Origin: Bradyrhizobium sp. 132
GTDB lineage: Bacteria; Pseudomonadota; Alphaproteobacteria; Rhizobiales; Xanthobacteraceae
NCBI RefSeq assembly: GCF_023074185.1
Contig: NZ_JADPKY010000086.1
Location: 1-41,186, forward strand
DNA: 41,186 bases
Reading direction: 5' to 3'
Shown here: one piece after another, positions 14,785 to 23,960 of the stretch
Layout: each line of letters starts with the position of its first letter
How positions within the stretch are numbered: the stretch's first letter is position 1
Notes under the pieces: model-generated
Databases searched by the model: none
What the model saw: the letters and a program-made list of their open reading frames with translations, nothing else
Told to the model about the DNA's origin: nothing
Translations under genes and position numbers: made by a program

Positions 14785-15447
14785 ATGAGATTACGATTCG
14801 TGCGCCCCTTCATCGGTCTGACGGCCAGTCTAGGTGGCTGCGCAAGCACCGCGCCGACTTACCTCGAGCCGACCGCGCAAGCGATCCTGGTTGAACAAGA
14901 GAAGAACGTCTTACTGTTACAGACCCTTGGAGGGCCCGAACGGCAGCGTCTGCGTTACTTCATAGCGAGTACCAGTCGCGGTCGGTACGACACGCTCCAT
15001 CTTGATATCGTCGGCTCACGTCGGCTCGGGGCGCAGATAGCAGCTGAGGCCCGCGCAGTGGGCGTCGACGCTCACAACATCCGCCTGTACGGTCCATTCA
15101 TCGATAGGCGTGATGGCTCTGCCGCCCGAATCGAGGCGATTACGTACGAGGCGCGCCCTCCAGTTTGTCCGTCGATTGCGATCGTCGGCCCTTCAGTGAA
15201 CGACAATTCTTTCGATCCGACGCTTGGCTGCTCGATCCGCAACAACTTGGCCGGCATGGTCAACGATCCGCGCGACTTGATTGACAATCAGGCCGTTGTG
15301 CCGAGTGATGGCAATCGTGCGGCCATTCCCGTTGCCACATACAAAACCTTCGCGACCGGCAATAACAGCAACTTGGGTATGGCTAACAACAAGCTGCCGT
15401 CAGATCCCACGTCTGCCGGCACCCAGACCGTGCAGCCCTCTCGATAG
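14785..15447 (+). CDS. CpaD-like outer-membrane lipoprotein (y4xK type)
   Basis: A 220-residue protein with a lipoprotein signal (SLGGC, Cys19). The middle has an OmpA/CpaD-like fold pattern (HLDIVGSRRLGAQIAAEARA), and the C-terminal part has the CpaD signature: PTLGCSIRNNLAGMVNDPRD followed by a disordered, Asn/Ser-rich tail. CpaD proteins serve the secretin of Tad pili; here it directly follows the CpaC-like rhcC2 (10 bases), so it probably helps target or stabilise RhcC2. No other tad genes are nearby. It ends convergent to rhcU, 43 bases apart. Confidence 0.82.
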   Translation: MRLRFVRPFIGLTASLGGCASTAPTYLEPTAQAILVEQEKNVLLLQTLGGPERQRLRYFIASTSRGRYDTLHLDIVGSRRLGAQIAAEARAVGVDAHNIRLYGPFIDRRDGSAARIEAITYEARPPVCPSIAIVGPSVNDNSFDPTLGCSIRNNLAGMVNDPRDLIDNQAVVPSDGNRAAIPVATYKTFATGNNSNLGMANNKLPSDPTSAGTQTVQPSR

Positions 15448-15490
15448 CGAGAACATCAGTCATTCGATGCGACCTCATTCACAACACGAA

Positions 15491-16528
15491 CTAGATTTGG
15501 CCGGCGGCAAAGAGTGCTTTTGCGACAGCCTCGAAGTACTGGACAGGAATGGAATTGCCAAGGCTAGTGTTGCGGATTAGCTCACGGACCAGGACGTGAT
15601 CTTCGACGATACTGAGACGAAGGCGCCTCGCTTCATCAAAGAGCCGTGAAGCCGCCTCCCCGTCGCCGCGGCAAACCAGGACCGGGACGCCCGTTTCGCC
15701 ACGGATGTAGCGTACCCCGACCAGCAGCTCGCGCCCAGTCAAGATCAATGTCGCGCGACTCACGCCGAGAGGAGACTCGCTCGCCTGCTCCCGCCGAAGG
15801 CGTCGGTGTTCGCGTTTGACCTCCGGATTGCCTTGCTGCTCCTTGTCCTCGCGCTTCATATCGCTCTTAGTCATGCGCATGCCGCGCAAGAACAACCAAC
15901 GCTGGATGAGGAGATCGACCAATCCGCCGATAAGAAATGCACCACTTGCAATCCCGATCAACAGTTTCACTTGAATGAACACGAACTCGAAGCAGCCCGT
16001 GCCGCAAACCGGCAGATAGACCAGTGTCTTCCACGCGCCGACAACGACGAGGACAAAGATCGCGCCGAGGCAGAAGACCTTGAACAAGGTCTTGCCAAGC
16101 TCGATCAGGGAACGCAAAGAGGCGATGCGCTTCAGTCCGTTGATGGGATCAATGTTCTCGAATTTCGGCGTCATCGGCTCGGAGGAGAACACTAATCCAC
16201 CATTGGCTAGGACCGTCGTCAGAATTGCGCAGGTGACCATACTCCCAAGAAGCGGGCCAACAATTCCCAGTGCAAGTTCGGGCAAGACGCCGAGCGCAAG
16301 ATCGACCGCAATATTGAACGGCTTATCAAGCAGCTTGTCAGTCAGCATGAGCGCTTCACGACATTTGTCGTAGATGGAACTCGCTTCTAACCAGAGATAA
16401 CCGAGACCGGCGCAAGCGCTGAGGGCCCTGACTAGATCCGTGCTATGCGGAACCACGCCTTTCTTGCGCGAGTCGCTTAGCTTCTTTTCAGTGGGGGCGA
16501 GCGTTTTCTCTTCGCTCGTGTCGCTCAC
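15491..16528 (-). CDS. rhcU: RhcU, T3SS export-gate switch protein (SctU/FlhB family)
   Basis: A 345-residue protein starting with GTG that overlaps the rhcT stop (GTGA). Four membrane helices occupy residues of about 30-210, and a cytoplasmic domain follows with the conserved [19 protein letters not shown]. The autocleavage motif NPTH, which in SctU/FlhB is flanked by a strand of the type 'RATLILxNPTH', is here TGRE (264-267, within [16 protein letters not shown]). The rest of the domain ([33 protein letters not shown]) is conserved. SctU normally cleaves itself and sets substrate specificity. It is the last gene of the operon. Confidence 0.93.
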   Translation of the reverse strand: MSDTSEEKTLAPTEKKLSDSRKKGVVPHSTDLVRALSACAGLGYLWLEASSIYDKCREALMLTDKLLDKPFNIAVDLALGVLPELALGIVGPLLGSMVTCAILTTVLANGGLVFSSEPMTPKFENIDPINGLKRIASLRSLIELGKTLFKVFCLGAIFVLVVVGAWKTLVYLPVCGTGCFEFVFIQVKLLIGIASGAFLIGGLVDLLIQRWLFLRGMRMTKSDMKREDKEQQGNPEVKREHRRLRREQASESPLGVSRATLILTGRELLVGVRYIRGETGVPVLVCRGDGEAASRLFDEARRLRLSIVEDHVLVRELIRNTSLGNSIPVQYFEAVAKALFAAGQI

Positions 16529-17355
16529 TTCAGTTTCCTCTCAAGCCTCTCAAGCCTCTCCAGCTCTCGGCTCGACTGCATGATTTCCGCTTGCATGTAT
16601 TCGATGAGGTAGAGCGTATAAGTCACCATGACGATCGCAAAACCTATATTCTTGATCGTCAACGATAGGTCCCGCGGGTTGAATTGCGGCGCAAAGCGCC
16701 CTAGCAGAAGCGCTGATATGTCGGCCAGCAAGAGGAAAGCTACCACAGGTCCAGAGACCAGGACGGCGGTACGTATGATGCTGTCGAGCACGCCCCACAA
16801 CTCCAGCGTCCCTCGCATGCTCAGCGTGGGTCCAAGCTGATAAGCCGGCCAAACCAGATAGCTGCCGTAAAGCCCGCTGATCATGGTTTGCAGGCCCCCC
16901 GATACGACGAAGATCGTGGTCGCGGTGGTCCCGATAAGAAGTCCCGTCGCCGAAGCCTGACTGCGTGTCGCGGGATCGGCGGGAGTGACCACGCTGCTGA
17001 TGCCCCGTTGCGCGTCGATGAACTCGCCGACGGCCTGAAGACTCCAGAGGGGAATACTGAGGAGGGCGCCGATCAGTAGGCCGACACACGTCTCCTTAAG
17101 ACCGAGTAGCGCGATCTTGAGCAGACGAGTGTCCGGATCTAGCTCCTTCAGGCCATCGGCGATGTGCGCCAAGTATGGTAGTTCGAGCGCGACGGCAAGG
17201 CAACCGCGGATCAGGCCGCCGATCTGCGGACGCGTAAATACCGGAAGCACCAGCATGATGCCCACGGGGCGGGCCGCACCAAGGCCGGCAGCAACGACGA
17301 GTTCGATGGTCGCCTGGATCAGACTTTGCGTGTCGGCGGTTGACAGATCATACAT
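16525..17355 (-). CDS. rhcT: RhcT, T3SS export apparatus protein (SctT family)
   Basis: A 276-residue, very hydrophobic protein with about eight membrane segments. Family features are [20 protein letters not shown] near the N-terminus, [20 protein letters not shown] and [11 protein letters not shown] in the middle. SctT caps the SctR/S/T export gate in the inner membrane. It follows rhcS by 11 bases and overlaps rhcU by four. The C-terminus has a charged repeat ([14 protein letters not shown]). Confidence 0.95.
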   Translation of the reverse strand: MYDLSTADTQSLIQATIELVVAAGLGAARPVGIMLVLPVFTRPQIGGLIRGCLAVALELPYLAHIADGLKELDPDTRLLKIALLGLKETCVGLLIGALLSIPLWSLQAVGEFIDAQRGISSVVTPADPATRSQASATGLLIGTTATTIFVVSGGLQTMISGLYGSYLVWPAYQLGPTLSMRGTLELWGVLDSIIRTAVLVSGPVVAFLLLADISALLLGRFAPQFNPRDLSLTIKNIGFAIVMVTYTLYLIEYMQAEIMQSSRELERLERLERKLK

Positions 17356-17366
17356 GACGGCTGCTG

Positions 17367-17648
17367 CTAGTAGCCCGTCGTGAGCGCGGGAAAATCAGTA
17401 AAGATCTGCTTGGCTTGTTCGATGAGCGGGGCGCTCAGCACCGGAGCAAACAAACCTATAATCCCAACAATGACCAAAAGCTTCACAGTCAGTGGCAATG
17501 TCTGATCCTGGATCTGCGTTGCCGCCTGGATGATGCCGATGATGGTTTCGGCGACCGCCGCTGCAATGAGCGGAGGCAGAACCCAGGTCATGAAAAGCAC
17601 CAGTGATCGGCTCATAAAAGGGAGAATAGTGGCCTCATCCATGCTCAC
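17367..17648 (-). CDS. rhcS: RhcS, T3SS export apparatus protein (SctS family)
   Basis: A 93-residue protein with two membrane hairpins (about 15-40 and 50-75), the standard size for SctS/FliQ. It has the conserved [34 protein letters not shown] segment, partly seen as [20 protein letters not shown]. Four copies of SctS assemble with SctR and SctT to form the export gate. It is coupled to rhcR by an ATGA overlap. Confidence 0.95.
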   Translation of the reverse strand: MSMDEATILPFMSRSLVLFMTWVLPPLIAAAVAETIIGIIQAATQIQDQTLPLTVKLLVIVGIIGLFAPVLSAPLIEQAKQIFTDFPALTTGY

Positions 17649-18310
17649 CCTCCAGGTGTTGTATAGCTCAGCACCAGCCCGTGCATAAGCCGCGACCAGC
17701 CGTCAATCGCCACGAACAGAAACAGCTTGAAAGGAACTGAGATCACTGTCGGAGACACCATTGACATGCCCATGGCCATCAGAATGGTCGTTACGATCAG
17801 ATCGATAGTGATAAACGGAAGGTATAGTAAAAACCCGATTTCGAAGGCACGCTTGAGTTCTGAGATTAGAAAAGATGGGACGAGAATGACAAAATCATCG
17901 GCTGTCGCTCTGCCGCGCATCTCTTCCGGCCAGACACGCTCGGTCGAGGACAGGAAGAAGCCTCGCTGTTCTTCATTGGTGAAGTTCTTGAGATAGCCTC
18001 GCAGCGGCTCCTGCCCCACTTTCGCAGCGGCTACCCAATCCTCGAGCGTTTGATAGCGGAGCTGCAGATCGGCGACTCTATTGTAGCTCTGCTCAAAGAC
18101 CGGGGCGCTCGTGAAAGCGGTGAGCATCAATGCTGCGCCGTATAGAACGATGTTCGGTGGAATCGATTGGGTCCCAAGCGCATTGCGAACGAGGAAGAGA
18201 ACGACAGATACCTTTACGAACGCCGTGGTCGTGACGACAGCGAAGACCAACAAGCCGAGCGCGGCCGTGACCGCAAGAAGCGGCAGTATCGCTGGTTCAA
18301 TGTTAGTCAT
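17645..18310 (-). CDS. rhcR: RhcR, T3SS export apparatus protein (SctR family)
   Basis: A 221-residue inner-membrane protein with four helices. Family landmarks: TTTAFVKVSVVLFLVRNALG near the N-terminus, PSFLISELKRAFEIGFLLYL and FITIDLIVTTILMAMGMSMV in the second half, which are the FliP/SctR signatures. SctR forms the pentameric core of the export gate. It overlaps rhcQ by eight bases. Confidence 0.96.
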   Translation of the reverse strand: MTNIEPAILPLLAVTAALGLLVFAVVTTTAFVKVSVVLFLVRNALGTQSIPPNIVLYGAALMLTAFTSAPVFEQSYNRVADLQLRYQTLEDWVAAAKVGQEPLRGYLKNFTNEEQRGFFLSSTERVWPEEMRGRATADDFVILVPSFLISELKRAFEIGFLLYLPFITIDLIVTTILMAMGMSMVSPTVISVPFKLFLFVAIDGWSRLMHGLVLSYTTPGG

Positions 18311-19415
18311 TGCCCGCTAACCCGCCACGCAGTCTAACGCCGAGCTCGTCTCCAATACGTACTATGTCGCCACTCCCGATACGTACGCCGTTTGCTAGGA
18401 TATCGACCGGGCCGTCGACCGGCCGGCCAAGTTCGAATACGTATCCTTTGCTGATGCTTCTCAGGGCTCCCAGCGTGATGGGCCAGCGGCCGCATTCAAA
18501 GACAAGCGAAATCTCAATATCGTCGAGATCGGCTTCCGAAGGCGGCAGCTGTAAACCGGGCAGTGTCGTCATATGCGCATACTCCAGAGGGCGCGGCCGC
18601 AAGCGAAACGGTCCGTGCAGGATCAGGCGGTTGCCAGTGACATCTGCCGCGGCCCATAACGGGCCGGCAGTGAGGATGATCTGACCGCGGGCGAATGGCA
18701 TTACATCCGGCAACAAAGCGTCGCCCTTACGTGTTTTGCGAAGAAGCGCGGCTGACGCCCGGAGGGAGCCGATCTCTCCTGCAACTGTAACGGGTAGCTG
18801 TGCGGGGACCTCACACAAATGTCGCGGCAATTGGCCGAGCAGCTCGCCTAAGGCGCGGAACGCCGGCGGTATCGGTCCGTCAAGAGGCGAGAAAAGAAAT
18901 AGGCGACCTTTGCCCCTGACCGGACCGTAGATGATGTCGAGTTCGATATAAGGCCCGTTCTTCTCGGCCTTTCCAACATGAAGGAGTCGCAGTTGCTGCT
19001 CTGTCTCAGTCTCCAGGTGCGCGAGCAACGGTTCAAGTGCAAGTTCGAGAACCAGCGAACGACTTGGCTCGGAAAGTAAAGCTAGGCCACTCTGTACTGT
19101 CGAGATCAAGACCTCCGCAAGCGCATGCGGTATCGACAACACGAGCGCATCATCGCCGAGGCGCCAAACGCAATCGAGCATCGACAGAGCCGGAGGTTCC
19201 TCCTGCCACACAAGTCGTTCCAGTCGCACCGATAGCGGCTTGTCGCAAAGGTTACTCCGCAAAGAGGCGGAGGGCCGCACGTCTCTGTTGAGCCATGAGA
19301 CGAGACTCTGGGTTAGACGCTGGCTCGGCTCGTACTTCGCGTATGCGTTCGCGCGAGTTGCAGGAGGCGACTGTACAGGGCAGCGCATTTGATTCCCAAC
19401 TGGACTAGCGGTCAT
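18303..19415 (-). CDS. rhcQ: RhcQ, T3SS cytoplasmic ring (C-ring) protein (SctQ family)
   Basis: From the ATG at 19415, which overlaps the previous stop (TGATGA), the protein has 370 residues. The last about 75 residues carry the SPOA/FliN-like domain (DIEISLVFECGRWPITLGAL, GYVFELGRPVDGPVDILANG, VRIGSGDIVRIGDELGVRL). The N-terminal part is variable, as in other SctQ. It forms the cytoplasmic sorting platform that receives substrates. A TTG three bases earlier is an alternative start. Confidence 0.93.
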   Translation of the reverse strand: MTASPVGNQMRCPVQSPPATRANAYAKYEPSQRLTQSLVSWLNRDVRPSASLRSNLCDKPLSVRLERLVWQEEPPALSMLDCVWRLGDDALVLSIPHALAEVLISTVQSGLALLSEPSRSLVLELALEPLLAHLETETEQQLRLLHVGKAEKNGPYIELDIIYGPVRGKGRLFLFSPLDGPIPPAFRALGELLGQLPRHLCEVPAQLPVTVAGEIGSLRASAALLRKTRKGDALLPDVMPFARGQIILTAGPLWAAADVTGNRLILHGPFRLRPRPLEYAHMTTLPGLQLPPSEADLDDIEISLVFECGRWPITLGALRSISKGYVFELGRPVDGPVDILANGVRIGSGDIVRIGDELGVRLRGGLAGND

Positions 19416-19927
19416 CAAATTGAACCGCCCGCCACCAGCGTGGGCAAACCCCTCCCATGGCGAAGCAAGACTTCATCATCAGCCTCTAGCTCGGCTGTTA
19501 CTTCCGAATGGGTATCGGCCGCACGCCGGACGTCGGTCTCGATTTGTCGCCATTTATGAGTCGCTGCGGAACGCTTCGCCCAGTGCGCACGCCTCTCGGA
19601 TGCCGCTGTCTCGGCCTGCTTTTGAGTGATACGCGCCTCCTCAAGTGTGCGGCGTTTCGAGGTGATCTCAATCGCTAGCCTCTCAAGGGTGAGCTGGCAA
19701 TGATCGAGTTCAACGACGGACAAGGTACCGACCGACATCAACTGCTGGTAAACCTCCGCCTGGGCCTCTGTATGATGCTTTTCAGCAATTCCAAGTTCCT
19801 GCCATGCGTGCTCCGCGGCCGAGGTCGCGATATGACGCTTGGCTTCCATATTGGACAACTCACTACGTGCACTACGCTCGCGCATATCCTTCACTTGCCG
19901 CAAGCTCGAAACGTGTATGCAACTCAT
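19415..19927 (-). CDS. y4yJ: Y4yJ, T3SS stalk protein (SctO/YscO-like)
   Basis: A 170-residue, highly charged, almost wholly alpha-helical protein (long coiled coil over about residues 15-150). The start at 19927 forms an ATGA overlap with the rhcN stop; a start seven codons further upstream is possible. Its location between the ATPase and the C-ring genes, its size and the coiled coil identify it as the SctO/FliJ-type stalk that connects the ATPase to the export gate. Sequence conservation in this family is low, so the assignment is mainly by position and shape. Confidence 0.85.
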   Translation of the reverse strand: MSCIHVSSLRQVKDMRERSARSELSNMEAKRHIATSAAEHAWQELGIAEKHHTEAQAEVYQQLMSVGTLSVVELDHCQLTLERLAIEITSKRRTLEEARITQKQAETAASERRAHWAKRSAATHKWRQIETDVRRAADTHSEVTAELEADDEVLLRHGRGLPTLVAGGSI

Positions 19928-21282
19928 GCGGTCAGACGGCACATCCATGTGACGGTTTCCTCAAAAGTGGACGCATCGTTTTCACCCTGGCGTAAAAACT
20001 CGCGCAGATCATCGATCGAAGCGACAGCTCGGTCCGTCAGCGGATCGCTGCCTTGCTTGTATTCGCCAACCTTGATCAAAAATTCGGCCTCCGCATGACG
20101 GGAGATAAGATCACGGAAGAGGGATGCTGCCTTGCGATGCGGTGCAGATACGACGGCATCCATGACGCGGCTGCGGCTCGACAGTACGTCGATGGCGGGG
20201 AAATGCGCCCGCGCCGCGAGAGAGCGTGAAAGAACGATATGACCATCGAGAATGCCACGCGTTTCCTCGGCGATTGGATCGCCCGTGCCGTCACCTTCCA
20301 CAAGCACGGTATAGAAGGCGGTGATTGAGCCACGCTCACTCATACCAGCGCGCTCCAGCAAACCTGGCAACATTGCAAAGACAGAGGGAGGAAAGCCCCG
20401 GCGAGTCGGTGGCTCACCGGCAGCAAGCCCGATCTCCCGCATAGCGCGGCTAAATCGCGTCAATGAATCCATCATCAGAACGACGCGCAGGCCTTGATCG
20501 CGAAAATATTCGGCGAGCGCGGTTGCCGTATAAGCACATTGCGCCCGCTCCGTCGCTGAGCGATCGGAGGTCTCAACGACGACGACCGTGCGGCGGAGGG
20601 CAGTCTCCCCAAGATGCCGCTCGATGAATTCACGCACTTCGCGTCCACGCTCGCCTATCAGCGCAACCACGGTCACGTCAGCGGCCGCGCCTTTTACGAT
20701 CTGCGACAGTAACGTCGACTTGCCGCCACCAGGCTCTCCATAAATGCCGATGCGTTGGCCCTCGCCGCATGTCAGAAGACCATCCAAGACGCGAACACCG
20801 AGTGGCAGAGGGCGAGCGATGATGCACCTCGTCATTGGATTTGGCGCTTTGCCGCGCAGCGGGCGCGTCTCCATGGCTTTGACTGCGCCCTTGCCATCGA
20901 GTGGACGGCCGAAGCTGTCGATCACCCGACCAAGCAAATTGGGGCCGACCGGCACTTCGTGCATTCGGCCAGTGGCAACGACTTCTGCGCGGCCGGACAT
21001 GCCTTGCAGGTCACCGATCGGCGTCAGCAATACGCCGTCCTGCAACAGACCGATCACCTCGGCCTCAAGCGACCATCCGGTGCGCGGATCCTTGAGCACA
21101 CAAACTTCTCCAATACAAGCATCCGGCAAAACTGCATGGATCAACGTGCCGATCGCACGCGTGATCCGCCCGCGTACGGCACGCGTGTCCACATGGCTTG
21201 CCGTAGTTCGCAGACGCGCCAGCGCCGCGTGCAGAGTCCCATCTCCATCAGGACAGCTATGGTCTGGTCTCGGCGCCGTCAC
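19924..21282 (-). CDS. rhcN: RhcN, T3SS ATPase (SctN family)
   Basis: A 452-residue F1-type ATPase. Walker A is GEPGGGKST (182-190), Walker B is VVLMMDSLTRF, and further family motifs are ALIGERGREVREF, AAGEPPTRRGFPPSVFAMLP and VLVEGDGTGDPIAEETRGIL. The start is GTG, overlapping the nolV stop. The enzyme unfolds substrates and strips them from chaperones at the base of the injectisome. All catalytic motifs are intact. Confidence 0.97.
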   Translation of the reverse strand: MTAPRPDHSCPDGDGTLHAALARLRTTASHVDTRAVRGRITRAIGTLIHAVLPDACIGEVCVLKDPRTGWSLEAEVIGLLQDGVLLTPIGDLQGMSGRAEVVATGRMHEVPVGPNLLGRVIDSFGRPLDGKGAVKAMETRPLRGKAPNPMTRCIIARPLPLGVRVLDGLLTCGEGQRIGIYGEPGGGKSTLLSQIVKGAAADVTVVALIGERGREVREFIERHLGETALRRTVVVVETSDRSATERAQCAYTATALAEYFRDQGLRVVLMMDSLTRFSRAMREIGLAAGEPPTRRGFPPSVFAMLPGLLERAGMSERGSITAFYTVLVEGDGTGDPIAEETRGILDGHIVLSRSLAARAHFPAIDVLSSRSRVMDAVVSAPHRKAASLFRDLISRHAEAEFLIKVGEYKQGSDPLTDRAVASIDDLREFLRQGENDASTFEETVTWMCRLTA

Positions 21283-21902
21283 TATTCGTCTGCCTCATGA
21301 TCTAACCCAAGCCCCAAACGCAATGCGCGGAGCTGCGCGTCAAGTCCGAGATGGATATTGCCAAATTCGCTCCACAGCACGCATTCGTTCGCTGACAGCG
21401 CCGGGTCCGGAATAATTCGGACTTCCGGCCGGTCCTCCCGTCCGTCGCAGGCAGCAAATTCGCGCGTAAGCGCATCAGCATCCATGGGGGACGCATGAAG
21501 GGACAGTTTCGGCCCGCCATATCTGTGCGAAATCGTGTGACGAACCGTCCTCACCAACATCTCGCCGGGATCGAAATCGCCCAGTAGATCAGTTACGATG
21601 TCCATCACGAGCGTTGACAGTTCCTGCTCCAAAACGGCCTTTCGTCGTGCCACTTCCGAGGCAGCCTGCGCGACCAGCTGTGCCATTTCCTCGGCGCCGG
21701 CCCTCACCCCCTCAGCATGGCCGCGCGCACGCTCCTTCTGATAAGCTCTGCGCGCCCAGCCGCGAACGCGCTTCAGATTGCGCTCGGCCACGGCACGCGC
21801 CTCGAGGGCGCTGTGCCAAATCTCGAGATCCCTCGCCGCTATGAGTGGCCCAAGGGGGCGGATGTGCGGAGCGACGGGCGGCGCAGTTTCGTCGTCTGTC
21901 AT
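21282..21902 (-). CDS. nolV: NolV, T3SS ATPase regulator (SctL family)
   Basis: A 206-residue protein, coupled to nolU by an ATGA overlap. The N-terminal half is a charged helix with RRAYQKERARGHAEGVRAGA (an FliH/SctL-like region), and the C-terminal half has the SctL pattern MDIVTDLLGDFDPGEMLVRT and VRIIPDPALSANECVLWSEF. SctL binds the ATPase and links it to the cytoplasmic ring. Gene order nolU-nolV-rhcN is the same as in other rhizobia. Confidence 0.9.
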   Translation of the reverse strand: MTDDETAPPVAPHIRPLGPLIAARDLEIWHSALEARAVAERNLKRVRGWARRAYQKERARGHAEGVRAGAEEMAQLVAQAASEVARRKAVLEQELSTLVMDIVTDLLGDFDPGEMLVRTVRHTISHRYGGPKLSLHASPMDADALTREFAACDGREDRPEVRIIPDPALSANECVLWSEFGNIHLGLDAQLRALRLGLGLDHEADE

Positions 21903-22555
21903 CCCGCTGGGGCCTCCCTCGCCAAATGGGCCAACACCGGCGAAAACAATTGGCCCGCGGCATCGCGGTGTTCAGTCGCCGGATTGTCGGCGGCCGTTCC
22001 GACAGCTAGGCGTAGAAGCACGCGGCGGCAATCAAGCGTTGACGCTTCATCGAGCCAAGCGCCGAGGCAGGCATGTCCATCGTCTTCAATCCCTAGCGCG
22101 AGTTGTTGAGGATCAGCAATTAATCTGGTCGAAACCGCATGCGCTGCATGTCGGATCCCGAAAGCCAGCACCTCGGTGCCGACGTGCTCGACCAGAACGG
22201 CGACATCATGCTTTGAAACCAGCCTTGTCAGCGAACGGGCATGCCAAATGCCGCCGGCGAGGAGGGCAGCCCTGCTCGGATCATGCCCGAGGAGAAGGTC
22301 TGGCCCGAAGTCACCTCCGTTCAAGCCCATTTCATCTTCAAGCAGCAACGCTTGCAGTCTTATCTGCAGCCTAGGACTCTTCTGCAGTCGCACCAACGTC
22401 GCGGACGAGAGGTTCGCGTCAAGTCGCGCGGCAAGGCGGGTCGGATGAATCGTGGCAGCAAGCTTACGAATACCTACAGAGGCTAGTTTCAGCGGATCAT
22501 GCCGCTCGGCAGACGGATTCGGTCTCGTCATGTCGGATACCACACTACGCCGCAT
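21899..22555 (-). CDS. nolU: NolU, T3SS accessory sorting-platform protein (SctK-like)
   Basis: A 218-residue soluble protein with no membrane segment, overlapping rhcJ by 11 bases; an alternative ATG at 22531 would shorten it by eight residues. It is recognised by position between rhcJ and nolV and by size (rhizobial NolU is about 210 residues). Visible segments such as TRLVSKHDVAVLVEHVGTEV support a NolU identity. NolU is thought to correspond to SctK, an adaptor between the ring and the sorting platform; that equivalence is from family knowledge. Confidence 0.85.
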   Translation of the reverse strand: MRRSVVSDMTRPNPSAERHDPLKLASVGIRKLAATIHPTRLAARLDANLSSATLVRLQKSPRLQIRLQALLLEDEMGLNGGDFGPDLLLGHDPSRAALLAGGIWHARSLTRLVSKHDVAVLVEHVGTEVLAFGIRHAAHAVSTRLIADPQQLALGIEDDGHACLGAWLDEASTLDCRRVLLRLAVGTAADNPATEHRDAAGQLFSPVLAHLAREAPAG

Positions 22556-23411
22556 TACGCTTAATCGCTTTGCGAATCATCTCCATAGCAGAGACAGCCG
22601 AGCGCCCACCAACAGCGCTAACTTTCTGAGATGATTGCCTGCGCTGACGCCCACGAGCGCTCAGCAAGACGCAGGACAGCACGCCGAATACAGAGCCGCC
22701 GAGACCCATGCCAACCGCAACCAATGGCGTCGAAATGACTCCAGATGCTTGGGCGAGACCAGCCGCAGCCGCCGGTCGCGGCTCTAGTGCGGGCCGCTCG
22801 ACTGAGACGAAAACAACAGCCACCTTGTCATAGGATAAGCCCTCGATGCTGTTGGCGACGAGCATTTTAATCTGCGGCAGCAAGATTGAGAGATTTGCCC
22901 TCGAGTCATGTCGGATGAAAACCGACGCCGAAGATGGCGTGGTGTCACGTCGCAACAGGTCGTTCTTTGGCAGAACAACGTGGACGCGCGCCGAGAGGAC
23001 ACCATCGATATCACTGATCGTGCGAGATAATTCCTCGCTCAGCGCATAGACGTAACGGGCGCGCTCCTCGATTGGCGAAGCAATCAGACCCGCCGCGCTG
23101 AACACTTCGCCTAGACTCTTGAAAGCGTGGCGCGGCAACCCTTCGCCATTCAGCAGGTCGATTGCGGAAGCAATCTGAGTCTGCTCGACCTGGATCGTGA
23201 TAGTCCCGTCCTTAGCAGCAACGCGGAGGGCATCGACCCCGTTCTTGAGGAGGACCGCAAGCATCTCATTGGCCTCACGCTCCTGAACTTTCGTGTAGAG
23301 ATCGGCTTTGCAACCAACCAGGGCAAGCAGGAGCGGCAGCAGAGCCACAAGTTGAAGCCGCTTGCGGAATGGGCGCGCCTGATCGCTTTCGCGATCGATT
23401 AAACCAATCAT
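22545..23411 (-). CDS. rhcJ: RhcJ (NolT), T3SS inner-membrane ring lipoprotein (SctJ family)
   Basis: From the ATG at 23411 the protein has 288 residues; a GTG three codons earlier touches the nopB stop. A lipoprotein signal ends with LALVGC. The mature protein has the YscJ/FliF pattern (ADLYTKVQEREANEMLAVLL, IQVEQTQIASAIDLLNGEGL, SLGEVFSA, YALSEELSRTISDIDGVLSA, RVHVVLP) and one membrane helix (about 225-250). It forms the inner-membrane ring together with RhcD. Confidence 0.95.
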   Translation of the reverse strand: MIGLIDRESDQARPFRKRLQLVALLPLLLALVGCKADLYTKVQEREANEMLAVLLKNGVDALRVAAKDGTITIQVEQTQIASAIDLLNGEGLPRHAFKSLGEVFSAAGLIASPIEERARYVYALSEELSRTISDIDGVLSARVHVVLPKNDLLRRDTTPSSASVFIRHDSRANLSILLPQIKMLVANSIEGLSYDKVAVVFVSVERPALEPRPAAAAGLAQASGVISTPLVAVGMGLGGSVFGVLSCVLLSARGRQRRQSSQKVSAVGGRSAVSAMEMIRKAIKRNAA

Positions 23412-23420
23412 TCGCCCCAC

Positions 23421-23918
23421 TCAGCCCGCCGATATCAGCTTATTCAGAGATGAACCGAGGCTACCGATGCCATTTGAAATGAGTGTTACCTGGATGACGC
23501 TGTCAGAAACATCCTTCAGATTCGCCAACATCGCCTCGAAGTCACCTGCGCCACTGGGGGCGCCCGGCACACCTGCTTCCGCTTTGCCCGGTTGCAGCAA
23601 AAGGGGCTCCGACGTCGACCCGGTCTCCGCACCTTTTGGAACTGCATTGACCGGATACATCGCAGAAAGATTCTGGAGGATGCGATCGCCCAGCGGGCTC
23701 GCCTGTGTTGTTGCACGCGATACCTCGGATGTCGGCGGAACCGCCGCCGCTCCCGTTACTGGAGGCGCAAGGTCTTGAACCGAAGCCGCTTGCAAGAGAC
23801 TCTGCTGAAACTGGACCTGCTCGTCGACCGCTGTTGCCGAACAGGCCTTGGACAGGCCTTCTAGATTGTGAGAGATCGGCGCAGCGCCTAACATCATCAT
23901 GGAAAGACTCGCTCTCAT
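23421..23918 (-). CDS. nopB: NopB, secreted T3SS pilus-associated protein
   Basis: The frame opens with TTG at 23945, but ATG at 23918 gives 165 residues, close to the known length of NopB; 23900 (MMMLGAAPISHNL) is another option. The protein is Ala/Ser/Pro-rich with no signal peptide, as secreted Nops are, and ends with a helical segment (DVSDSVIQVTLISNGIGSLG). It occupies the nopB place directly before rhcJ and follows a tts box by about 43 bases. NopB is found in extracellular T3SS pili. It is the first gene of the large rhc operon. Confidence 0.85.
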   Translation of the reverse strand: MRASLSMMMLGAAPISHNLEGLSKACSATAVDEQVQFQQSLLQAASVQDLAPPVTGAAAVPPTSEVSRATTQASPLGDRILQNLSAMYPVNAVPKGAETGSTSEPLLLQPGKAEAGVPGAPSGAGDFEAMLANLKDVSDSVIQVTLISNGIGSLGSSLNKLISAG

Positions 23919-23960
23919 CGAGATGTGATACGACCAGCCGTTCAAGCCGATTAGCGGCTC

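Noticed and set aside
13284..15447. A Tad pilus locus (cpaC-cpaD)
   Set aside because: No prepilin, cpaA, cpaB, cpaE or tadABC genes are nearby; the position behind ttsI identifies the genes as rhcC2 and its lipoprotein partner.
20744..21415. 223-residue plus-strand frame opposite rhcN/nolV
   Set aside because: Antisense of the ATPase with all motifs intact; no family resemblance of its own.
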